The translations under genes were made by a program, and so were the position numbers. Below, in pieces: positions 54,821-63,575 of a stretch of 64,000 nt of DNA; the first letter of the stretch is position 1; every line of letters starts with the position of its first letter. Source of the stretch: Pelagibius litoralis (lineage in GTDB: Bacteria > Pseudomonadota > Alphaproteobacteria > Kiloniellales > Kiloniellaceae); assembly GCF_011683915.1 (NCBI RefSeq), contig NZ_JAAQPH010000014.1, positions 1 to 64,000 of the forward strand. The letters are read 5' to 3'. The notes under the pieces were generated by a model. The model was not told where the DNA came from. It did no database searches and was given only the letters and a program-made list of their open reading frames with translations.

Positions 54821-55587
54821 TCGACGAGAAGGTACTTCGGATCGAAGCGGTGGACCACCCAGGTGAGCAGCCAGCAGCACAGGAAATAGCCGACGGCCAT
54901 GGTAAGATAGAGAGCGTAGGGCGCGAAGGCCGAGTTGTTGACAATGGTGACGGCGCGAAAGAACTCAATGACGCCGATGACGTAGACGAGCGAGGTTGTC
55001 TTGAACAGCGAAACCAGCTGCGCCACAAGAGCGGGAACCATATTGCGCAGGGCTTGGGGCAAGACGACATAGACGAAGGCCTGTCCCCGGCTCAGCCCGG
55101 CCGAAAGGGCGGCATCCCACTGCTCCTTCGGCACCGAATAAAGTCCGCCGCGGATGACCTCCGCGAGATAGGCTGCTGCAATGACGCTCAAGGCAGCGAC
55201 CGCCGCCGTCCAATTCGACACCGCCTGCCCGATCAAGGCCGGGAAAGCAAAAAATATCCAGAACACGATCATCAGCTCTGGCGTGGCCCGAACGACCTCG
55301 ATCACGGCAACGGCGGCATGGCGCAGACCAACCGGGCCGTAAACGCGGGCCACGGCAAGCGGCACCGCCGCCAGCGCACCGAGCCCGATGGACGTCAGGG
55401 CCAGTACCCAGGAAATCGCCAACCCTTTGAGAAGAAACGGAGCGCTCTCCCAAACCACGGCCCAGCCGAGATCGCGCGCCATCCAGGCAGCCCAGAGCAC
55501 CACGGCCAGCAACGTCAAACGCCAGTAACGCTCTTTCACATCGATGCTGGCGCGAACGGCGCCACCGGCCATGGCGATCGAGGTCAC
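54817..55587 (-). CDS. Polar amino-acid ABC permease, second
   Basis: A 256-residue HEAT/HisMQ-type permease with a GTG start at 55587 overlapping the preceding stop (GTGA). An N-terminal helix at about 20-45 precedes the five-helix core. The loop reads [20 protein letters not shown], the family's EAA-like segment. It pairs with the 214-residue permease. Confidence 0.9.
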   Translation of the reverse strand: MTSIAMAGGAVRASIDVKERYWRLTLLAVVLWAAWMARDLGWAVVWESAPFLLKGLAISWVLALTSIGLGALAAVPLAVARVYGPVGLRHAAVAVIEVVRATPELMIVFWIFFAFPALIGQAVSNWTAAVAALSVIAAAYLAEVIRGGLYSVPKEQWDAALSAGLSRGQAFVYVVLPQALRNMVPALVAQLVSLFKTTSLVYVIGVIEFFRAVTIVNNSAFAPYALYLTMAVGYFLCCWLLTWVVHRFDPKYLLVE

Positions 55588-56228
55588 GCCAGCCTCCTGT
55601 CCACCAGCCGTTGTGCGCCCGCCATAGCGGCGGCGACACAGAGAACGATCAGCAGATAGAGCAGCGTCACGGTCGAGGCCGCCTCAACGCCGCGAAAGGT
55701 CTCATGTTCGATCCTCTGGGTCATAAAGGTCAGATCCTGAAGCGCGATCAGCATGACGACCGACGAGTTCTTTACGACCTGCGTGTACTGCGTCGTCATC
55801 GGCGGAATCATCGCGCGCAGCGCCTGCGGCAGGAGCACCCAGCCGAAGACCTGGCGGGTGCTCAGGCCCGAGGCCAAAGCGGCCTCGGTCTGTCCATAGG
55901 GGACCGACCGCAGTCCCGCCGCCGTCACGTCGGCGATATAGGCGGAGCGATGGAGAATGAGGACGACAATGCCGGCGGGCAGCGCATCGAGCCCGAGGAT
56001 GAAATGCGCGAAAAAGAGTTTAACGACGATCGGGATGTTGCGCAGGACTTCGACGTAAAGCCCTGTCAAACGCCGGACAAGGAAACCCGGTAAGGTGCGA
56101 AGACAGCCAACCGCGACCCCGACAAGCGTCGCGCCGACCATGGCGATAAGCGATATCCGAACGGTCAGCCACAACCCGCGCAGCAGGTCGGCGCGATAAT
56201 CCCAGATGATATACCAATCGAGGTCCAT
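55584..56228 (-). CDS. Polar amino-acid ABC permease, first
   Basis: A 214-residue HisMQ-type permease starting MDLDWYIIWDYRADLLRGLW. The loop segment EAALASGLSTRQVFGWVLLP is the ATPase docking site. It lies 82 bp after the binding protein. Confidence 0.9.
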   Translation of the reverse strand: MDLDWYIIWDYRADLLRGLWLTVRISLIAMVGATLVGVAVGCLRTLPGFLVRRLTGLYVEVLRNIPIVVKLFFAHFILGLDALPAGIVVLILHRSAYIADVTAAGLRSVPYGQTEAALASGLSTRQVFGWVLLPQALRAMIPPMTTQYTQVVKNSSVVMLIALQDLTFMTQRIEHETFRGVEAASTVTLLYLLIVLCVAAAMAGAQRLVDRRLA

Positions 56229-56309
56229 GAAACCGGTACCGCGCAGAGGCTTTCGTGGAAAACGGATTGAACCGCGGACGCTGGCCTTCCGGCCCTCTGC
56301 GGCAACAGT

Positions 56310-57188
56310 TTACTGTGACCAGAAATCGTTTTCCTTGGCCACCTTCTCGTAGCCGGGCTGCAGCCGTCCGGCATCGCCGAGTTCGAACGCGGGCTGCGTC
56401 TTGAAGTGCTTCTCATACAAAGCCTGATAGGAACCGTCGCCCCACATCCGCTGCAGCGTCCAGTTTACCCAATCGCGCCAGTCGGAATCGTTCTCCCGCA
56501 AGCCAATCGCCATGAAGTCCTCGAAGAACGCGCCGCCGACCTCGATGTTATCCGCCCGCGCGCCCAGCTTTTCGATGATTTCGTAGGCATTGCGCTTGTT
56601 GGTCGGCAGGACGTCGATCTTTCCCTGAATCAACGCCACCACGACGTCCGGAAACTCCTGGTATTCCTTCATGTTGGCGTCGGGCGAGTGCTGCTTCCAA
56701 AGATCGATATAAAACGAGCCTTGCATCCCGCCGGCGACCGTGTCGCTGTTGAAGTAGTCCTCGGGATCGGTGCTCGCCCCTTTGCGGACCATGATCCGGG
56801 CCTGATCCACCACATAGACGTGCGAGAAGTCGACCACCTCGTCACGGGCCTTGGTTGGCGTGGTGGTGCCGATATCCGCGTCGATCTGCCCGTTCAGCAG
56901 CAGCGGGATGCGGTTTTTCGACGTCACCTGAACAAGCTCCAGCTCAACGCCCAGGTGCTTGGCGAAGGCGCGGGCGAGATCCGGGCCGAACCCGATGTTG
57001 TTACCCCGGGTATCGATATAGCCGCTCGGCGGGTTATCGAAGCGTACGCCGGCGAGCAACTTGCCGCGCTCCTGGATCGCCTGCAGAGTGGACTGGGCGT
57101 GACCGGGAACCGCCACGGCGGCGGCCGTGATCCCGAAGACCGCCGCGGCAAGCAATGCCGTGCCTTTAAATCTGGATAAGTTTTTCAT
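56310..57188 (-). CDS. Polar amino-acid ABC substrate-binding protein
   Basis: A 292-residue SBP_bac_3 family protein with a signal peptide at residues about 8-31 (ending GHAQ). Family segments: GVRFDNPPSGYIDTRGNNIG, GFGPDLARAFAKHLGV, ADIGTTTPTKARDEVVDFSH and DVLPTNKRNAYEII. It resembles glutamate/aspartate binders, but the exact amino acid is uncertain. It opens the operon, divergent from a MocR regulator. Confidence 0.9.
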   Translation of the reverse strand: MKNLSRFKGTALLAAAVFGITAAAVAVPGHAQSTLQAIQERGKLLAGVRFDNPPSGYIDTRGNNIGFGPDLARAFAKHLGVELELVQVTSKNRIPLLLNGQIDADIGTTTPTKARDEVVDFSHVYVVDQARIMVRKGASTDPEDYFNSDTVAGGMQGSFYIDLWKQHSPDANMKEYQEFPDVVVALIQGKIDVLPTNKRNAYEIIEKLGARADNIEVGGAFFEDFMAIGLRENDSDWRDWVNWTLQRMWGDGSYQALYEKHFKTQPAFELGDAGRLQPGYEKVAKENDFWSQ

Positions 57189-57372
57189 GATCCCCCTCCC
57201 CTTCGCTGGAGCACATTTTCGATACCGCCGGACTAAGCGGGCTGCTGGCCAAAAAAATTCGCGGAGACTACGACAATTACTTACGATTGCCCCAAAACCA
57301 GAGGATGTATTCTGCGGATATATTTGATATTTTCAACCACCAAATTTAATCACAAATTGAAAATCGCGGTTA
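57189..57372. promoter_or_regulatory. Divergent promoter region, MocR and amino-acid ABC operon
   Basis: A 184-bp gap. The part next to the MocR gene is AT-rich and contains spaced CAAATTT and CAAATTG strings at about 57342 and 57352; direct-repeat sites are usual for MocR regulators. Assignment is inference. Confidence 0.35.
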
Positions 57373-58761
57373 ATGGAAACCTCATGGCTCCCTGATCTGG
57401 ACCTGACTCGCGGACCGTTGTACTGGCGTATCCAGGGGGCCCTCGCAGAGGATATCCGCTCCGGGCGTCTTGCCGCGGGGGAACGGCTGCCGACCCACCG
57501 CGCGCTCGCCGACGCCTTGGGCGTGACCGTCAACACGGTGACGAAAGCCTTCGCCGAAGCGGAACGGACCGGCCTCATCGTCAGCCGCGTCGGCCGGGGC
57601 ACCTATGTCAAGGGCTTCCCCGAGGAGATGCAACTTGACAACGGCAAGGCGCAGGATGTCATCGACCTTTGCCAGAATATCGCCGTAACCGACACGCTCG
57701 ACCCACTGCTCAATCGTTTGCTCGGTGCGCTGTCGCGGCGCGGTTCCCTGCACGGCCTGCTGCAGAACCACCCCCATCCCGGCATCGCCCGCCACCGCAA
57801 CGCCGGCGCCCGCTGGATCAAGCGGCGCGGGATCGAAGCGCAACCCGGTCAGGTGCTCCTGTGCAACGGGGGACAGGATGGGCTGATGGCAATTTTTTTG
57901 GCCATCGCGCGTCCGGGCGGCACCATACTTACGGAAAAGCTGAACTATGCCGGCATAAGGTTTGTCGCAAGATGCCTGAACCTCAACCTCCGCGGCGTCG
58001 AAAGCGATGAGCAGGGCATTATACCCGATGCGCTAGAGGCGGCCTGCAAGCAAGAGAATGTCTCGGCTATTCTCGTAACCCCGACCAATCACAATCCGAC
58101 CAATGTCTTCACGCCCCTCGAACGGCGGAAGGCCCTGGTGGAAATTGCCGGGCGGGCCGGGACGCTCCTCGTCGAGGATGACGCCTTCGGCCACCTGACG
58201 GGAAACAAGGTGCCGACCTTGACCGCCCTGGCGCCGGATCGCTGTATCTACGTTTGCGGGCTCTCGAAGAGCATGGCCGGGGGCCTGCGCGTCGGCTATG
58301 TACTGGCCCCTGCCGCGCTGGTGAGCGGCCTCGTCAACAGCCTCCGCACGATGTATTCGGTCTATCCGACCTTGATGGCCGAGATCGCGACCTCGCTGAT
58401 TGAGGAGGGCCAGGCGGACGAATTTGTCGGCTGGCATCGCCGCGAAGCGCGGGAGCGTAACGATCTCGCACGCGAGGTGCTCGGGCTCGGCAACGGCCCG
58501 GAAGGTGTGTCGAGCTATCACCTTTGGCTGCCTTTACCTGAAGGCCGGCGGGCGGTCGATTTCGTGGCCGATCTCAGAGCGGAAGGCGTGCTCGTGGCCC
58601 CCCCTGAAAAGTTTACCGTCGACCACCAGCCGGCGCCCAATGCCGTTCGCCTCGCGCTCGGGTCGGTGCGCGACCGTGAGCGTTTGAAGGAAGGCCTCCG
58701 CCGCGTGGCCGACTGCCTCAGCGGCCGGCCGCACCGATGGCACAATTTGCGGCCGGATTAA
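57373..58761 (+). CDS. MocR-type (GntR/aminotransferase) regulator
   Basis: A 462-residue fusion of a winged helix (about 8-78: LPTHRALADALGVTVNTVTK) and a fold-type I aminotransferase domain. The PLP site reads VCGLSKSMAGGLRVGY, with the lysine kept, and NHNPTNVFTPLERR supplies the other cofactor contacts. MocR proteins usually sense an amino acid or PLP derivative. Divergence from the amino-acid ABC operon makes that operon its likely target. Confidence 0.92.
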   Translation: METSWLPDLDLTRGPLYWRIQGALAEDIRSGRLAAGERLPTHRALADALGVTVNTVTKAFAEAERTGLIVSRVGRGTYVKGFPEEMQLDNGKAQDVIDLCQNIAVTDTLDPLLNRLLGALSRRGSLHGLLQNHPHPGIARHRNAGARWIKRRGIEAQPGQVLLCNGGQDGLMAIFLAIARPGGTILTEKLNYAGIRFVARCLNLNLRGVESDEQGIIPDALEAACKQENVSAILVTPTNHNPTNVFTPLERRKALVEIAGRAGTLLVEDDAFGHLTGNKVPTLTALAPDRCIYVCGLSKSMAGGLRVGYVLAPAALVSGLVNSLRTMYSVYPTLMAEIATSLIEEGQADEFVGWHRREARERNDLAREVLGLGNGPEGVSSYHLWLPLPEGRRAVDFVADLRAEGVLVAPPEKFTVDHQPAPNAVRLALGSVRDRERLKEGLRRVADCLSGRPHRWHNLRPD

Positions 58762-58784
58762 TACTTTTTAATACATCCTCAATC

Positions 58785-58802
58785 GATTGTCGTACGACAA
58801 TC
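58785..58802. promoter_or_regulatory. Perfect 18-bp palindrome
   Basis: GATTGTCGTACGACAATC reads the same on both strands. It lies between the MocR gene and the small SFWD-family gene, preceded by two TTAATAC strings. It could be an operator for the small gene or for a nearby regulator. Confidence 0.5.
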
Positions 58803-58950
58803 CTAACATTGCCTCCCGAAATTGTTTGCATTGTACTCTACCAAGCGGGGCGTAAATCGATTGCTTGCGGCAACAAGTTCTCCCCGCCACTCAAGAGTGG
58901 CTGAGAATCGCCAAAGGCGGCGGGCCGGACAGTGTGCGGGGATTTACTTT

Positions 58951-59136
58951 ATGAGCGAAGCTGCGAGCTGGGAGAGTTTCTGGGACTTGGCCGATCCCGA
59001 ACGAGGCGCCCGCCAGTTGAGGGAACTCTACGGCGCCGAAGCCGCCGAGGCGGCGGACAGTTGCGCGTCTGCCGCGCAGGCCGATGACCGGGACGACGAC
59101 TACCGCTTCTGGACCGCGGTCAAGGCCAGGCTCTGA
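58951..59136 (+). CDS. Small SFWD-motif protein of unknown function, copy 1
   Basis: A 61-residue acidic protein (MSEAASWESFWDLADPERGA...) ending in YRFWTAVKARL. No family is recognised. Its beginning closely matches the truncated gene at 63936 (DWNSFWDVANPRQAAR), so it belongs to a small local family. The longer frame from 58822 has no ribosome site of note. Function unknown. Confidence 0.6.
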   Translation: MSEAASWESFWDLADPERGARQLRELYGAEAAEAADSCASAAQADDRDDDYRFWTAVKARL

Positions 59137-59440
59137 GCCGCCACGCCGCCGCCCTACCGGGCGCGATCCCGGCATCATCTCGAAAAACACTCCGTTACCC
59201 CCGTCTTTCCGGGATAATTGCCCTGACCTGAGCCCTTCGCGTGGAATCGGCTGAAGCGGTTCATCGACCCGATGAGACCGCTCCAAAGATGAGCTGATTC
59301 ACCCATTTTACCACCTAACCGCGTTTTCCCTTGCCTGATTTCTAATCAGTCCGGTAAATTTTTACCCCTTCATCGTTCTTGCTGCATGATGGGGGCAGCG
59401 GGGAATAATCGGCTGTGGCGACGTCCCGCCGCCGATATCC
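59137..59440. other. Stretch without a gene before the response regulator
   Basis: About 300 bp with no recognisable gene. TGATT-TCT-AATCA at about 59336 is a small hairpin. It probably holds the regulator promoter. Confidence 0.3.
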
Positions 59441-60238
59441 TTGGCAGAAGAAGCGGCCAAGCAATCCGAAGGTGGCGGTTTGGATGGATCAGAAACGCTG
59501 TCTGGCAAAAAATGGAAGGGCCACCTGGTGGCCGGCACGAAGATCGAAAACACCGGAAAACCAACCATACTGATCGAAGGCGTTGACGGTCGTTATCTTG
59601 ATCTTCTGGTGTACGTTCTGGCGGGCCAGGGTTTCGCGGCCGTTCGGTCGGGCGGCAAGTCTCAGAGTTCGGGATCTGCGCCGAAGCGCGCGGAGGTCAT
59701 CGTGCTGGACTGCGTGTCGCTGGGATCTTACGCCCCGGACGCCCTGCGGCGGATCAGGGAGGCGCCGGCCAGCGCGCGGACCCCGGTTCTCCTGCTGACC
59801 GAAGAGCAGGCGGCCCCCCTGGCGACAGGGTCCGCCAATGGCGCCCACGACTATTATGTATGGAAGTCGGCGGGCCCGCAGGGGATCGTGGCGGGGCTTC
59901 GCCGGGCGCTGCGGGAACAGACGCCTGTTTCCGATCCCAACATCTTGGAATACGCGGGCATCAGGATGGACACCACCGCGCATCGGGTGCACCTTGGCGA
60001 AAAGGAAATCCATCTGGCGCCGACACAGTTCGAGATACTCAAGCTCTTCCTCACTCACCCCGAGCGCGTTTTCACGCGCGAAGAGTTGGTGCAGGCCATC
60101 TGGCCCGCGAAGGCGCATGTCGGAAAGCGGACAGTGGACGTCCATGTAGGGCGCCTGCGCCGCGCCCTTAGCGGGCCGGTAAAGCACGGCCTGATCCGCA
60201 CGGTGCACGGCGTCGGCTATTCCCTCACCGGCGAATAG
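59441..60238 (+). CDS. OmpR/PhoB-type regulator with degenerate receiver
   Basis: A 265-residue protein. The receiver-like region (about 43-155) keeps an aspartate in VIVLDCV and a Thr in LLLTEEQ but lacks the N-terminal acidic pair and the K-P motif. The winged helix (about 168-263) reads HLAPTQFEILKLFLTHPERV and GKRTVDVHVGRLRRAL. It is paralogous to the regulator at 52754, in the opposite direction. The start is uncertain: TTG at 59441 is used, and later TTG or GTG codons are possible. No kinase is nearby. Confidence 0.83.
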   Translation: MAEEAAKQSEGGGLDGSETLSGKKWKGHLVAGTKIENTGKPTILIEGVDGRYLDLLVYVLAGQGFAAVRSGGKSQSSGSAPKRAEVIVLDCVSLGSYAPDALRRIREAPASARTPVLLLTEEQAAPLATGSANGAHDYYVWKSAGPQGIVAGLRRALREQTPVSDPNILEYAGIRMDTTAHRVHLGEKEIHLAPTQFEILKLFLTHPERVFTREELVQAIWPAKAHVGKRTVDVHVGRLRRALSGPVKHGLIRTVHGVGYSLTGE

Positions 60239-60306
60239 GCTCGGGCTGCCCCCTTGCGGCTGCCCTGCGGCGCCTTATCCGCGCGTCGGCCGGTCAGGCC
60301 GCCGGA

Positions 60307-60335
60307 TTGACAAACCCTGGGGTTGAGCCTATACA
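60307..60335 (+). promoter_or_regulatory. Strong sigma-70 promoter of the toxin-antitoxin operon
   Basis: TTGACA at 60307-60312 and TATACA at 60330-60335 are separated by exactly 17 bases, 41 bp before the vapB start. This is close to the ideal sigma-70 pattern. Confidence 0.7.
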
Positions 60336-60376
60336 GGAAGAAACAAGCCTGAAATCTTCCTCACGGCGTCAGCATC

Positions 60377-60631
60377 ATGGCATTGAACATCAAGGACCCT
60401 GAGACCGACCGGCTGGTCCGCCAACTCGCCGACCTCACCGGCGAGAACATCACCGATGCGGTGAAAAAGGCGGTGCTGGAGCGGCTGCGGCAGGAACAGC
60501 GGCAGCGGGGCAAGAAGATCGACCTGAAAAAGCTCGACCGGATCATCACCCGCTTCGCCGCCCTGCCGGTGGTCGACGACCGCAGCCCGGACGAACTGCT
60601 CGGTTACGACGACGGGGGCCTGCCGACCTGA
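60377..60631 (+). CDS. vapB: VapB-type antitoxin
   Basis: An 84-residue protein of the VapB/Rv0623-like family. The N-terminal DNA-binding part reads MALNIKDPETDRLVRQLADL, with the TDAVKKAVLERL helix, and the C-terminus (about 55-84, PDELLGYDDGGLPT) is the usual toxin-gripping tail. It shares a base with the vapC start (TGATG), so the pair is translationally coupled. It should neutralise VapC and repress its own promoter. Confidence 0.88.
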   Translation: MALNIKDPETDRLVRQLADLTGENITDAVKKAVLERLRQEQRQRGKKIDLKKLDRIITRFAALPVVDDRSPDELLGYDDGGLPT

Positions 60632-61053
60632 TGGTGGTCGATACCTCTGCCGTGATCGCGATCCTGTGGAACGAGCCGGAGCGGCATCCCTTTGTCGCGG
60701 CCGTTCAAGCCGATGCCACGCGCCTGATCTCCGCCGGCTCCGCCCTGGAGGCGGCGGTCGTCGTCATGCGAAGGACCGGGCCCGAGACGGCTTCCCGTGC
60801 TGCCGCCGAGTTAGACGCGGTGATGAACCAACTTGGCTTGGCGATCGAACCCGTCACCGCCGCCCAGGCCGGGATCGCGCGCGAGGCTTACCGGCGCTAC
60901 GGCAAGGGCTGTCACCGGGCCGGCCTCAACTTCGGCGACTGCCTTGCCTATGCCCTGGCCAAGGACAGCGATGAGCCCCTGCTCTTCAAGGGCGGCGACT
61001 TCGCGTTGACCGACGTGATCCCCGTGCCCGTGAAGCCAGGAACGATGCCATGA
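60631..61053 (+). CDS. vapC: VapC-type PIN ribonuclease toxin
   Basis: A 140-residue PIN-domain toxin. The acidic catalytic residues are seen in VVDTSAVIAIL, SALEAAVVV and LNFGDCLAYALAK with DEPLLFKGGDF, so the metal site looks intact. VapC enzymes cut tRNA or rRNA. The stop overlaps the start of the nucleotidyltransferase-HEPN gene by four bases. Confidence 0.9.
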   Translation: MVVDTSAVIAILWNEPERHPFVAAVQADATRLISAGSALEAAVVVMRRTGPETASRAAAELDAVMNQLGLAIEPVTAAQAGIAREAYRRYGKGCHRAGLNFGDCLAYALAKDSDEPLLFKGGDFALTDVIPVPVKPGTMP

Positions 61054-61976
61054 TGAAGACCAGCCTGGATCACCTGCCGGCCAGGAAGCGGCGCGAGCTG
61101 AAGCAGGTCGAGAAGATCCTGCACGACGAGTTCGAGGACGCCTTGAAAGACAGCGAAGCGGCCTGGAAGAAAAAGGGCCGCATCCTCAAGATCATCCTCT
61201 TCGGCTCTTACGCCCGCGGCACCTGGGTCGACGAACCCCACACCACCAAGGGCTACCGCAGCGACTTCGATATCCTGATCGTGGTCAACAACAAGAAGCT
61301 GGGCGAATACGCGCCTTACTGGCACAAGGCCGCCGACCGCCTGCTCCGCCGCCGCGCACCGGCAACGCCGGTGAACTTCATCGTCCACAGCCGGCGCGAG
61401 GTGAACGCCGCCCTGCGCAAGGGCCAGTACTTCTTCAGCGACATCCGCAAGGAAGGCATCGTGCTCTACGAGCTGGACGAGGAGCCGCTGGCCGCGCCCC
61501 GCCCGCGCAACGTCAAGGACGCTCATCAAACGGCGAAAGAGCATTTCGAAGAGAGTCTACCTCTGGCACAGAGCTTCCTCGAAACCGGAATTTCGCTTTC
61601 TCGAAAGAACCAAAGGCACCAGCTAAAACACTCCGCCTTCGAACTGCATCAGGCGGTCGAGCAGATCTATCGTGGCCTCCTGCTGACCCTGACCAACTAC
61701 TCGCCGCCCTCGCACAACATCAAATTCCTGCGCGCCCTGGCCGAGGGCCGGGAGCCGAAACTCGCCGCCGCCTGGCCGCGCGACCTGCCACGCCACCGCG
61801 CTTGGTTCAGCGGCCTCGCCGAGGGCTACGTGAAGGCGCGCTACTCCATGTTTTACCAGCTCGATGCCGATGCACTGGCCTGGCTCGGCGCCTGCACTCA
61901 GCAACTCCAAAAGCTGGCCGAGCGCGCCTGCCAGAAACACCTCGCCAAACTCGTCCGCGCCGCCGCCAAGCGCTGA
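61050..61976 (+). CDS. Nucleotidyltransferase-HEPN fusion protein
   Basis: A 308-residue two-domain protein. The N-terminal minimal nucleotidyltransferase (about 8-145) has LFGSYARGTW and RSDFDILIVV, the GS and DxD catalytic features. The C-terminal HEPN domain (about 165-300) has HSAFELHQAVEQIYRGLLL and a possible R-x4-H in RDLPRH. HEPN toxins are ribonucleases that a partner MNT protein AMPylates and silences; here both lie in one chain. It is coupled to vapBC (4-bp overlap), which is unusual. Confidence 0.85.
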   Translation: MMKTSLDHLPARKRRELKQVEKILHDEFEDALKDSEAAWKKKGRILKIILFGSYARGTWVDEPHTTKGYRSDFDILIVVNNKKLGEYAPYWHKAADRLLRRRAPATPVNFIVHSRREVNAALRKGQYFFSDIRKEGIVLYELDEEPLAAPRPRNVKDAHQTAKEHFEESLPLAQSFLETGISLSRKNQRHQLKHSAFELHQAVEQIYRGLLLTLTNYSPPSHNIKFLRALAEGREPKLAAAWPRDLPRHRAWFSGLAEGYVKARYSMFYQLDADALAWLGACTQQLQKLAERACQKHLAKLVRAAAKR

Positions 61977-61997
61977 ACCGAACTCAGGCGCCGCCGG

Positions 61998-63575
61998 TCA
62001 GCCGCCGCCCGGTTCATCCTCCCCGCCGCCCAATCCCTCGGCGGCCTCCAACGCCTCTTCCTGCCAGTCCGCCATGTCCAGCGCCTCGTAGAGATAAGCG
62101 GCCTGATGCAAATGCCGCCGCGCCGCACCGGCCCGGCCGAGCTGCTTTTCCAGTTTGCCCAGGCCAAAAAGCACGTTGGCCTCGCCCAGGCGGTCTTCGA
62201 CCTGCCTGTAGAGCCTGCGCGCCTCGGTGTAGGCCGTGCGCGCCTGATCGTCGCGGCCGAGCTTGCGTTCCAGGTCACCCAGACCGTGCAGCACATTGGC
62301 CTCGCCCAGGCGGTCTTCGACCTGCCTGTAGAGCCTGCGCCCCTCGGTGTAGGCCGTGCGCGCCTGATCGTTGCGGCCGAGCGTGCTTTCCAGGTCACCC
62401 AGACCGCACAGCGCGTTGGCCTCGCCCAGGCGGTCTTCGACCTGTCTGAAAAGCGTCCTTGCCTCGGCGTAGGCCGCGCGCGCCTCATCGTCGCGGTCGA
62501 GGTTGCGTTCCAGGTGACCCAGACCGGTGAGCACGTTGGCCTCACCCTGGCGGTCTTCGACCTGCCTGAAAAGCGTCCTTGCCTCGGCGTAGGCCGCGAG
62601 GGCCTGATCGTTACGGTCGAGTTTGCTCTCCAGGTGACCCAGACCGCTGAGCGCATTGGCCTCACCCAGGCGGTCTTCGACCTGCCTGAAAAGCGTCCTT
62701 GCCTCGGCATAGGCCGTGCGCGCCTCATCGTCGCGGCCGAGCTTGCGTTCCAGGTCGCCCAGACCGTGCAGCGCATTGGCCTCGCCCAGGCGTTTGTCAG
62801 CCTGCTTGTAAAGGGTCCGCGCCTCGGTGTAGGCCGTGCGCGCCTGATCGTTGCGGCCGAGCTTGCGTTCCAGGTCACCCAGACCGTGCAGCACATTGGC
62901 CTCGCCGAGGCGGTTGCCAGCCTGTTTGTAAAGCGTCCGCGCCTCGCCGTAGGCCGCGCGGGCCCGGTCGTTGCGGCCGAGTTTGCTTTCAATGTTGCCC
63001 AAACCGAGCAGTACGTTGGCTTCGCCCAGGCGGCTGCCAACCTGCCTGAAAAGCATCCTTGCCTCAGCGTAGGCCGCGCGGGCCTCATCGTTGCGGCCGA
63101 GCTTGTGTTCCAGGTCACCCAGACCGATGAGCACCTTGGCTTCGCCGAGGCGGTTGCCAACCTGCTTGTAGAGGGCGCGCGCCTCGGCATAGGCCGTCCG
63201 CGCCCGGTCGTTGCGGTCCGCAAGATAGTCCTCGTCCGCGCGCTTGAGGAGGGCATCCGCCTCCGGAGTCTCAGGCCGTGCGGCCGCCGGCGGCGGATCG
63301 GGATCGGCCCGCTCCACCCGGGGCATAGTCGGCGGTGCGGCCGCTGGCGGCAGAGGTGGGGCGGGATCGTCCGCCACCGGTTTCACGCGCGACGCGGCCC
63401 AGCCGAACAGCCCGAAGCCGGAGAAGATGAAAACGAACAGGCCGGCCCGGTATTCCAGCGGCGCCTCGTTGAAGAAGGCGAAGCCGAGCAGCCCGAGGGC
63501 AACGATCACCAGCGCCCAGATGCCCAGCGGGCTTCTGGCGGCCTCCGCGATGGTGCGCGGCACCTGCTCCCACAT
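61998..63575 (-). CDS. Membrane-anchored TPR protein with nine 40-residue repeats
   Basis: A 525-residue protein. Two membrane helices (about 17-35 and 44-61) are followed by a proline-rich linker (65-105). From about residue 121 come nine nearly identical 40-residue TPR-like units, each carrying RLGEANVL-GLG and GRNDQARTAYAEARTLY. A short C-terminal tail (about 490-525) is divergent and acidic. The TPR face is presumably cytoplasmic or periplasmic scaffolding. The partner is unknown. It converges on the toxin operon with a 21-bp gap. Confidence 0.88.
   Translation of the reverse strand: MWEQVPRTIAEAARSPLGIWALVIVALGLLGFAFFNEAPLEYRAGLFVFIFSGFGLFGWAASRVKPVADDPAPPLPPAAAPPTMPRVERADPDPPPAAARPETPEADALLKRADEDYLADRNDRARTAYAEARALYKQVGNRLGEAKVLIGLGDLEHKLGRNDEARAAYAEARMLFRQVGSRLGEANVLLGLGNIESKLGRNDRARAAYGEARTLYKQAGNRLGEANVLHGLGDLERKLGRNDQARTAYTEARTLYKQADKRLGEANALHGLGDLERKLGRDDEARTAYAEARTLFRQVEDRLGEANALSGLGHLESKLDRNDQALAAYAEARTLFRQVEDRQGEANVLTGLGHLERNLDRDDEARAAYAEARTLFRQVEDRLGEANALCGLGDLESTLGRNDQARTAYTEGRRLYRQVEDRLGEANVLHGLGDLERKLGRDDQARTAYTEARRLYRQVEDRLGEANVLFGLGKLEKQLGRAGAARRHLHQAAYLYEALDMADWQEEALEAAEGLGGGEDEPGGG
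62136..63215. repeat. Nine tandem 120-bp repeats inside the TPR gene
   Basis: The DNA repeats with a 120-bp period, with a recurrent block beginning gcctcggcgtaggccg and including cggtcttcgacctgcct. Similarity at the DNA level shows recent copying, by unequal recombination or slippage. Long frames on the opposite strand in this region are only a by-product of the repeat. Confidence 0.85.

Noticed and set aside
62136-63215. CRISPR-like appearance of regular repeats
   Set aside because: The period is 120 bp, with no unique spacers, and it encodes TPR units in frame.
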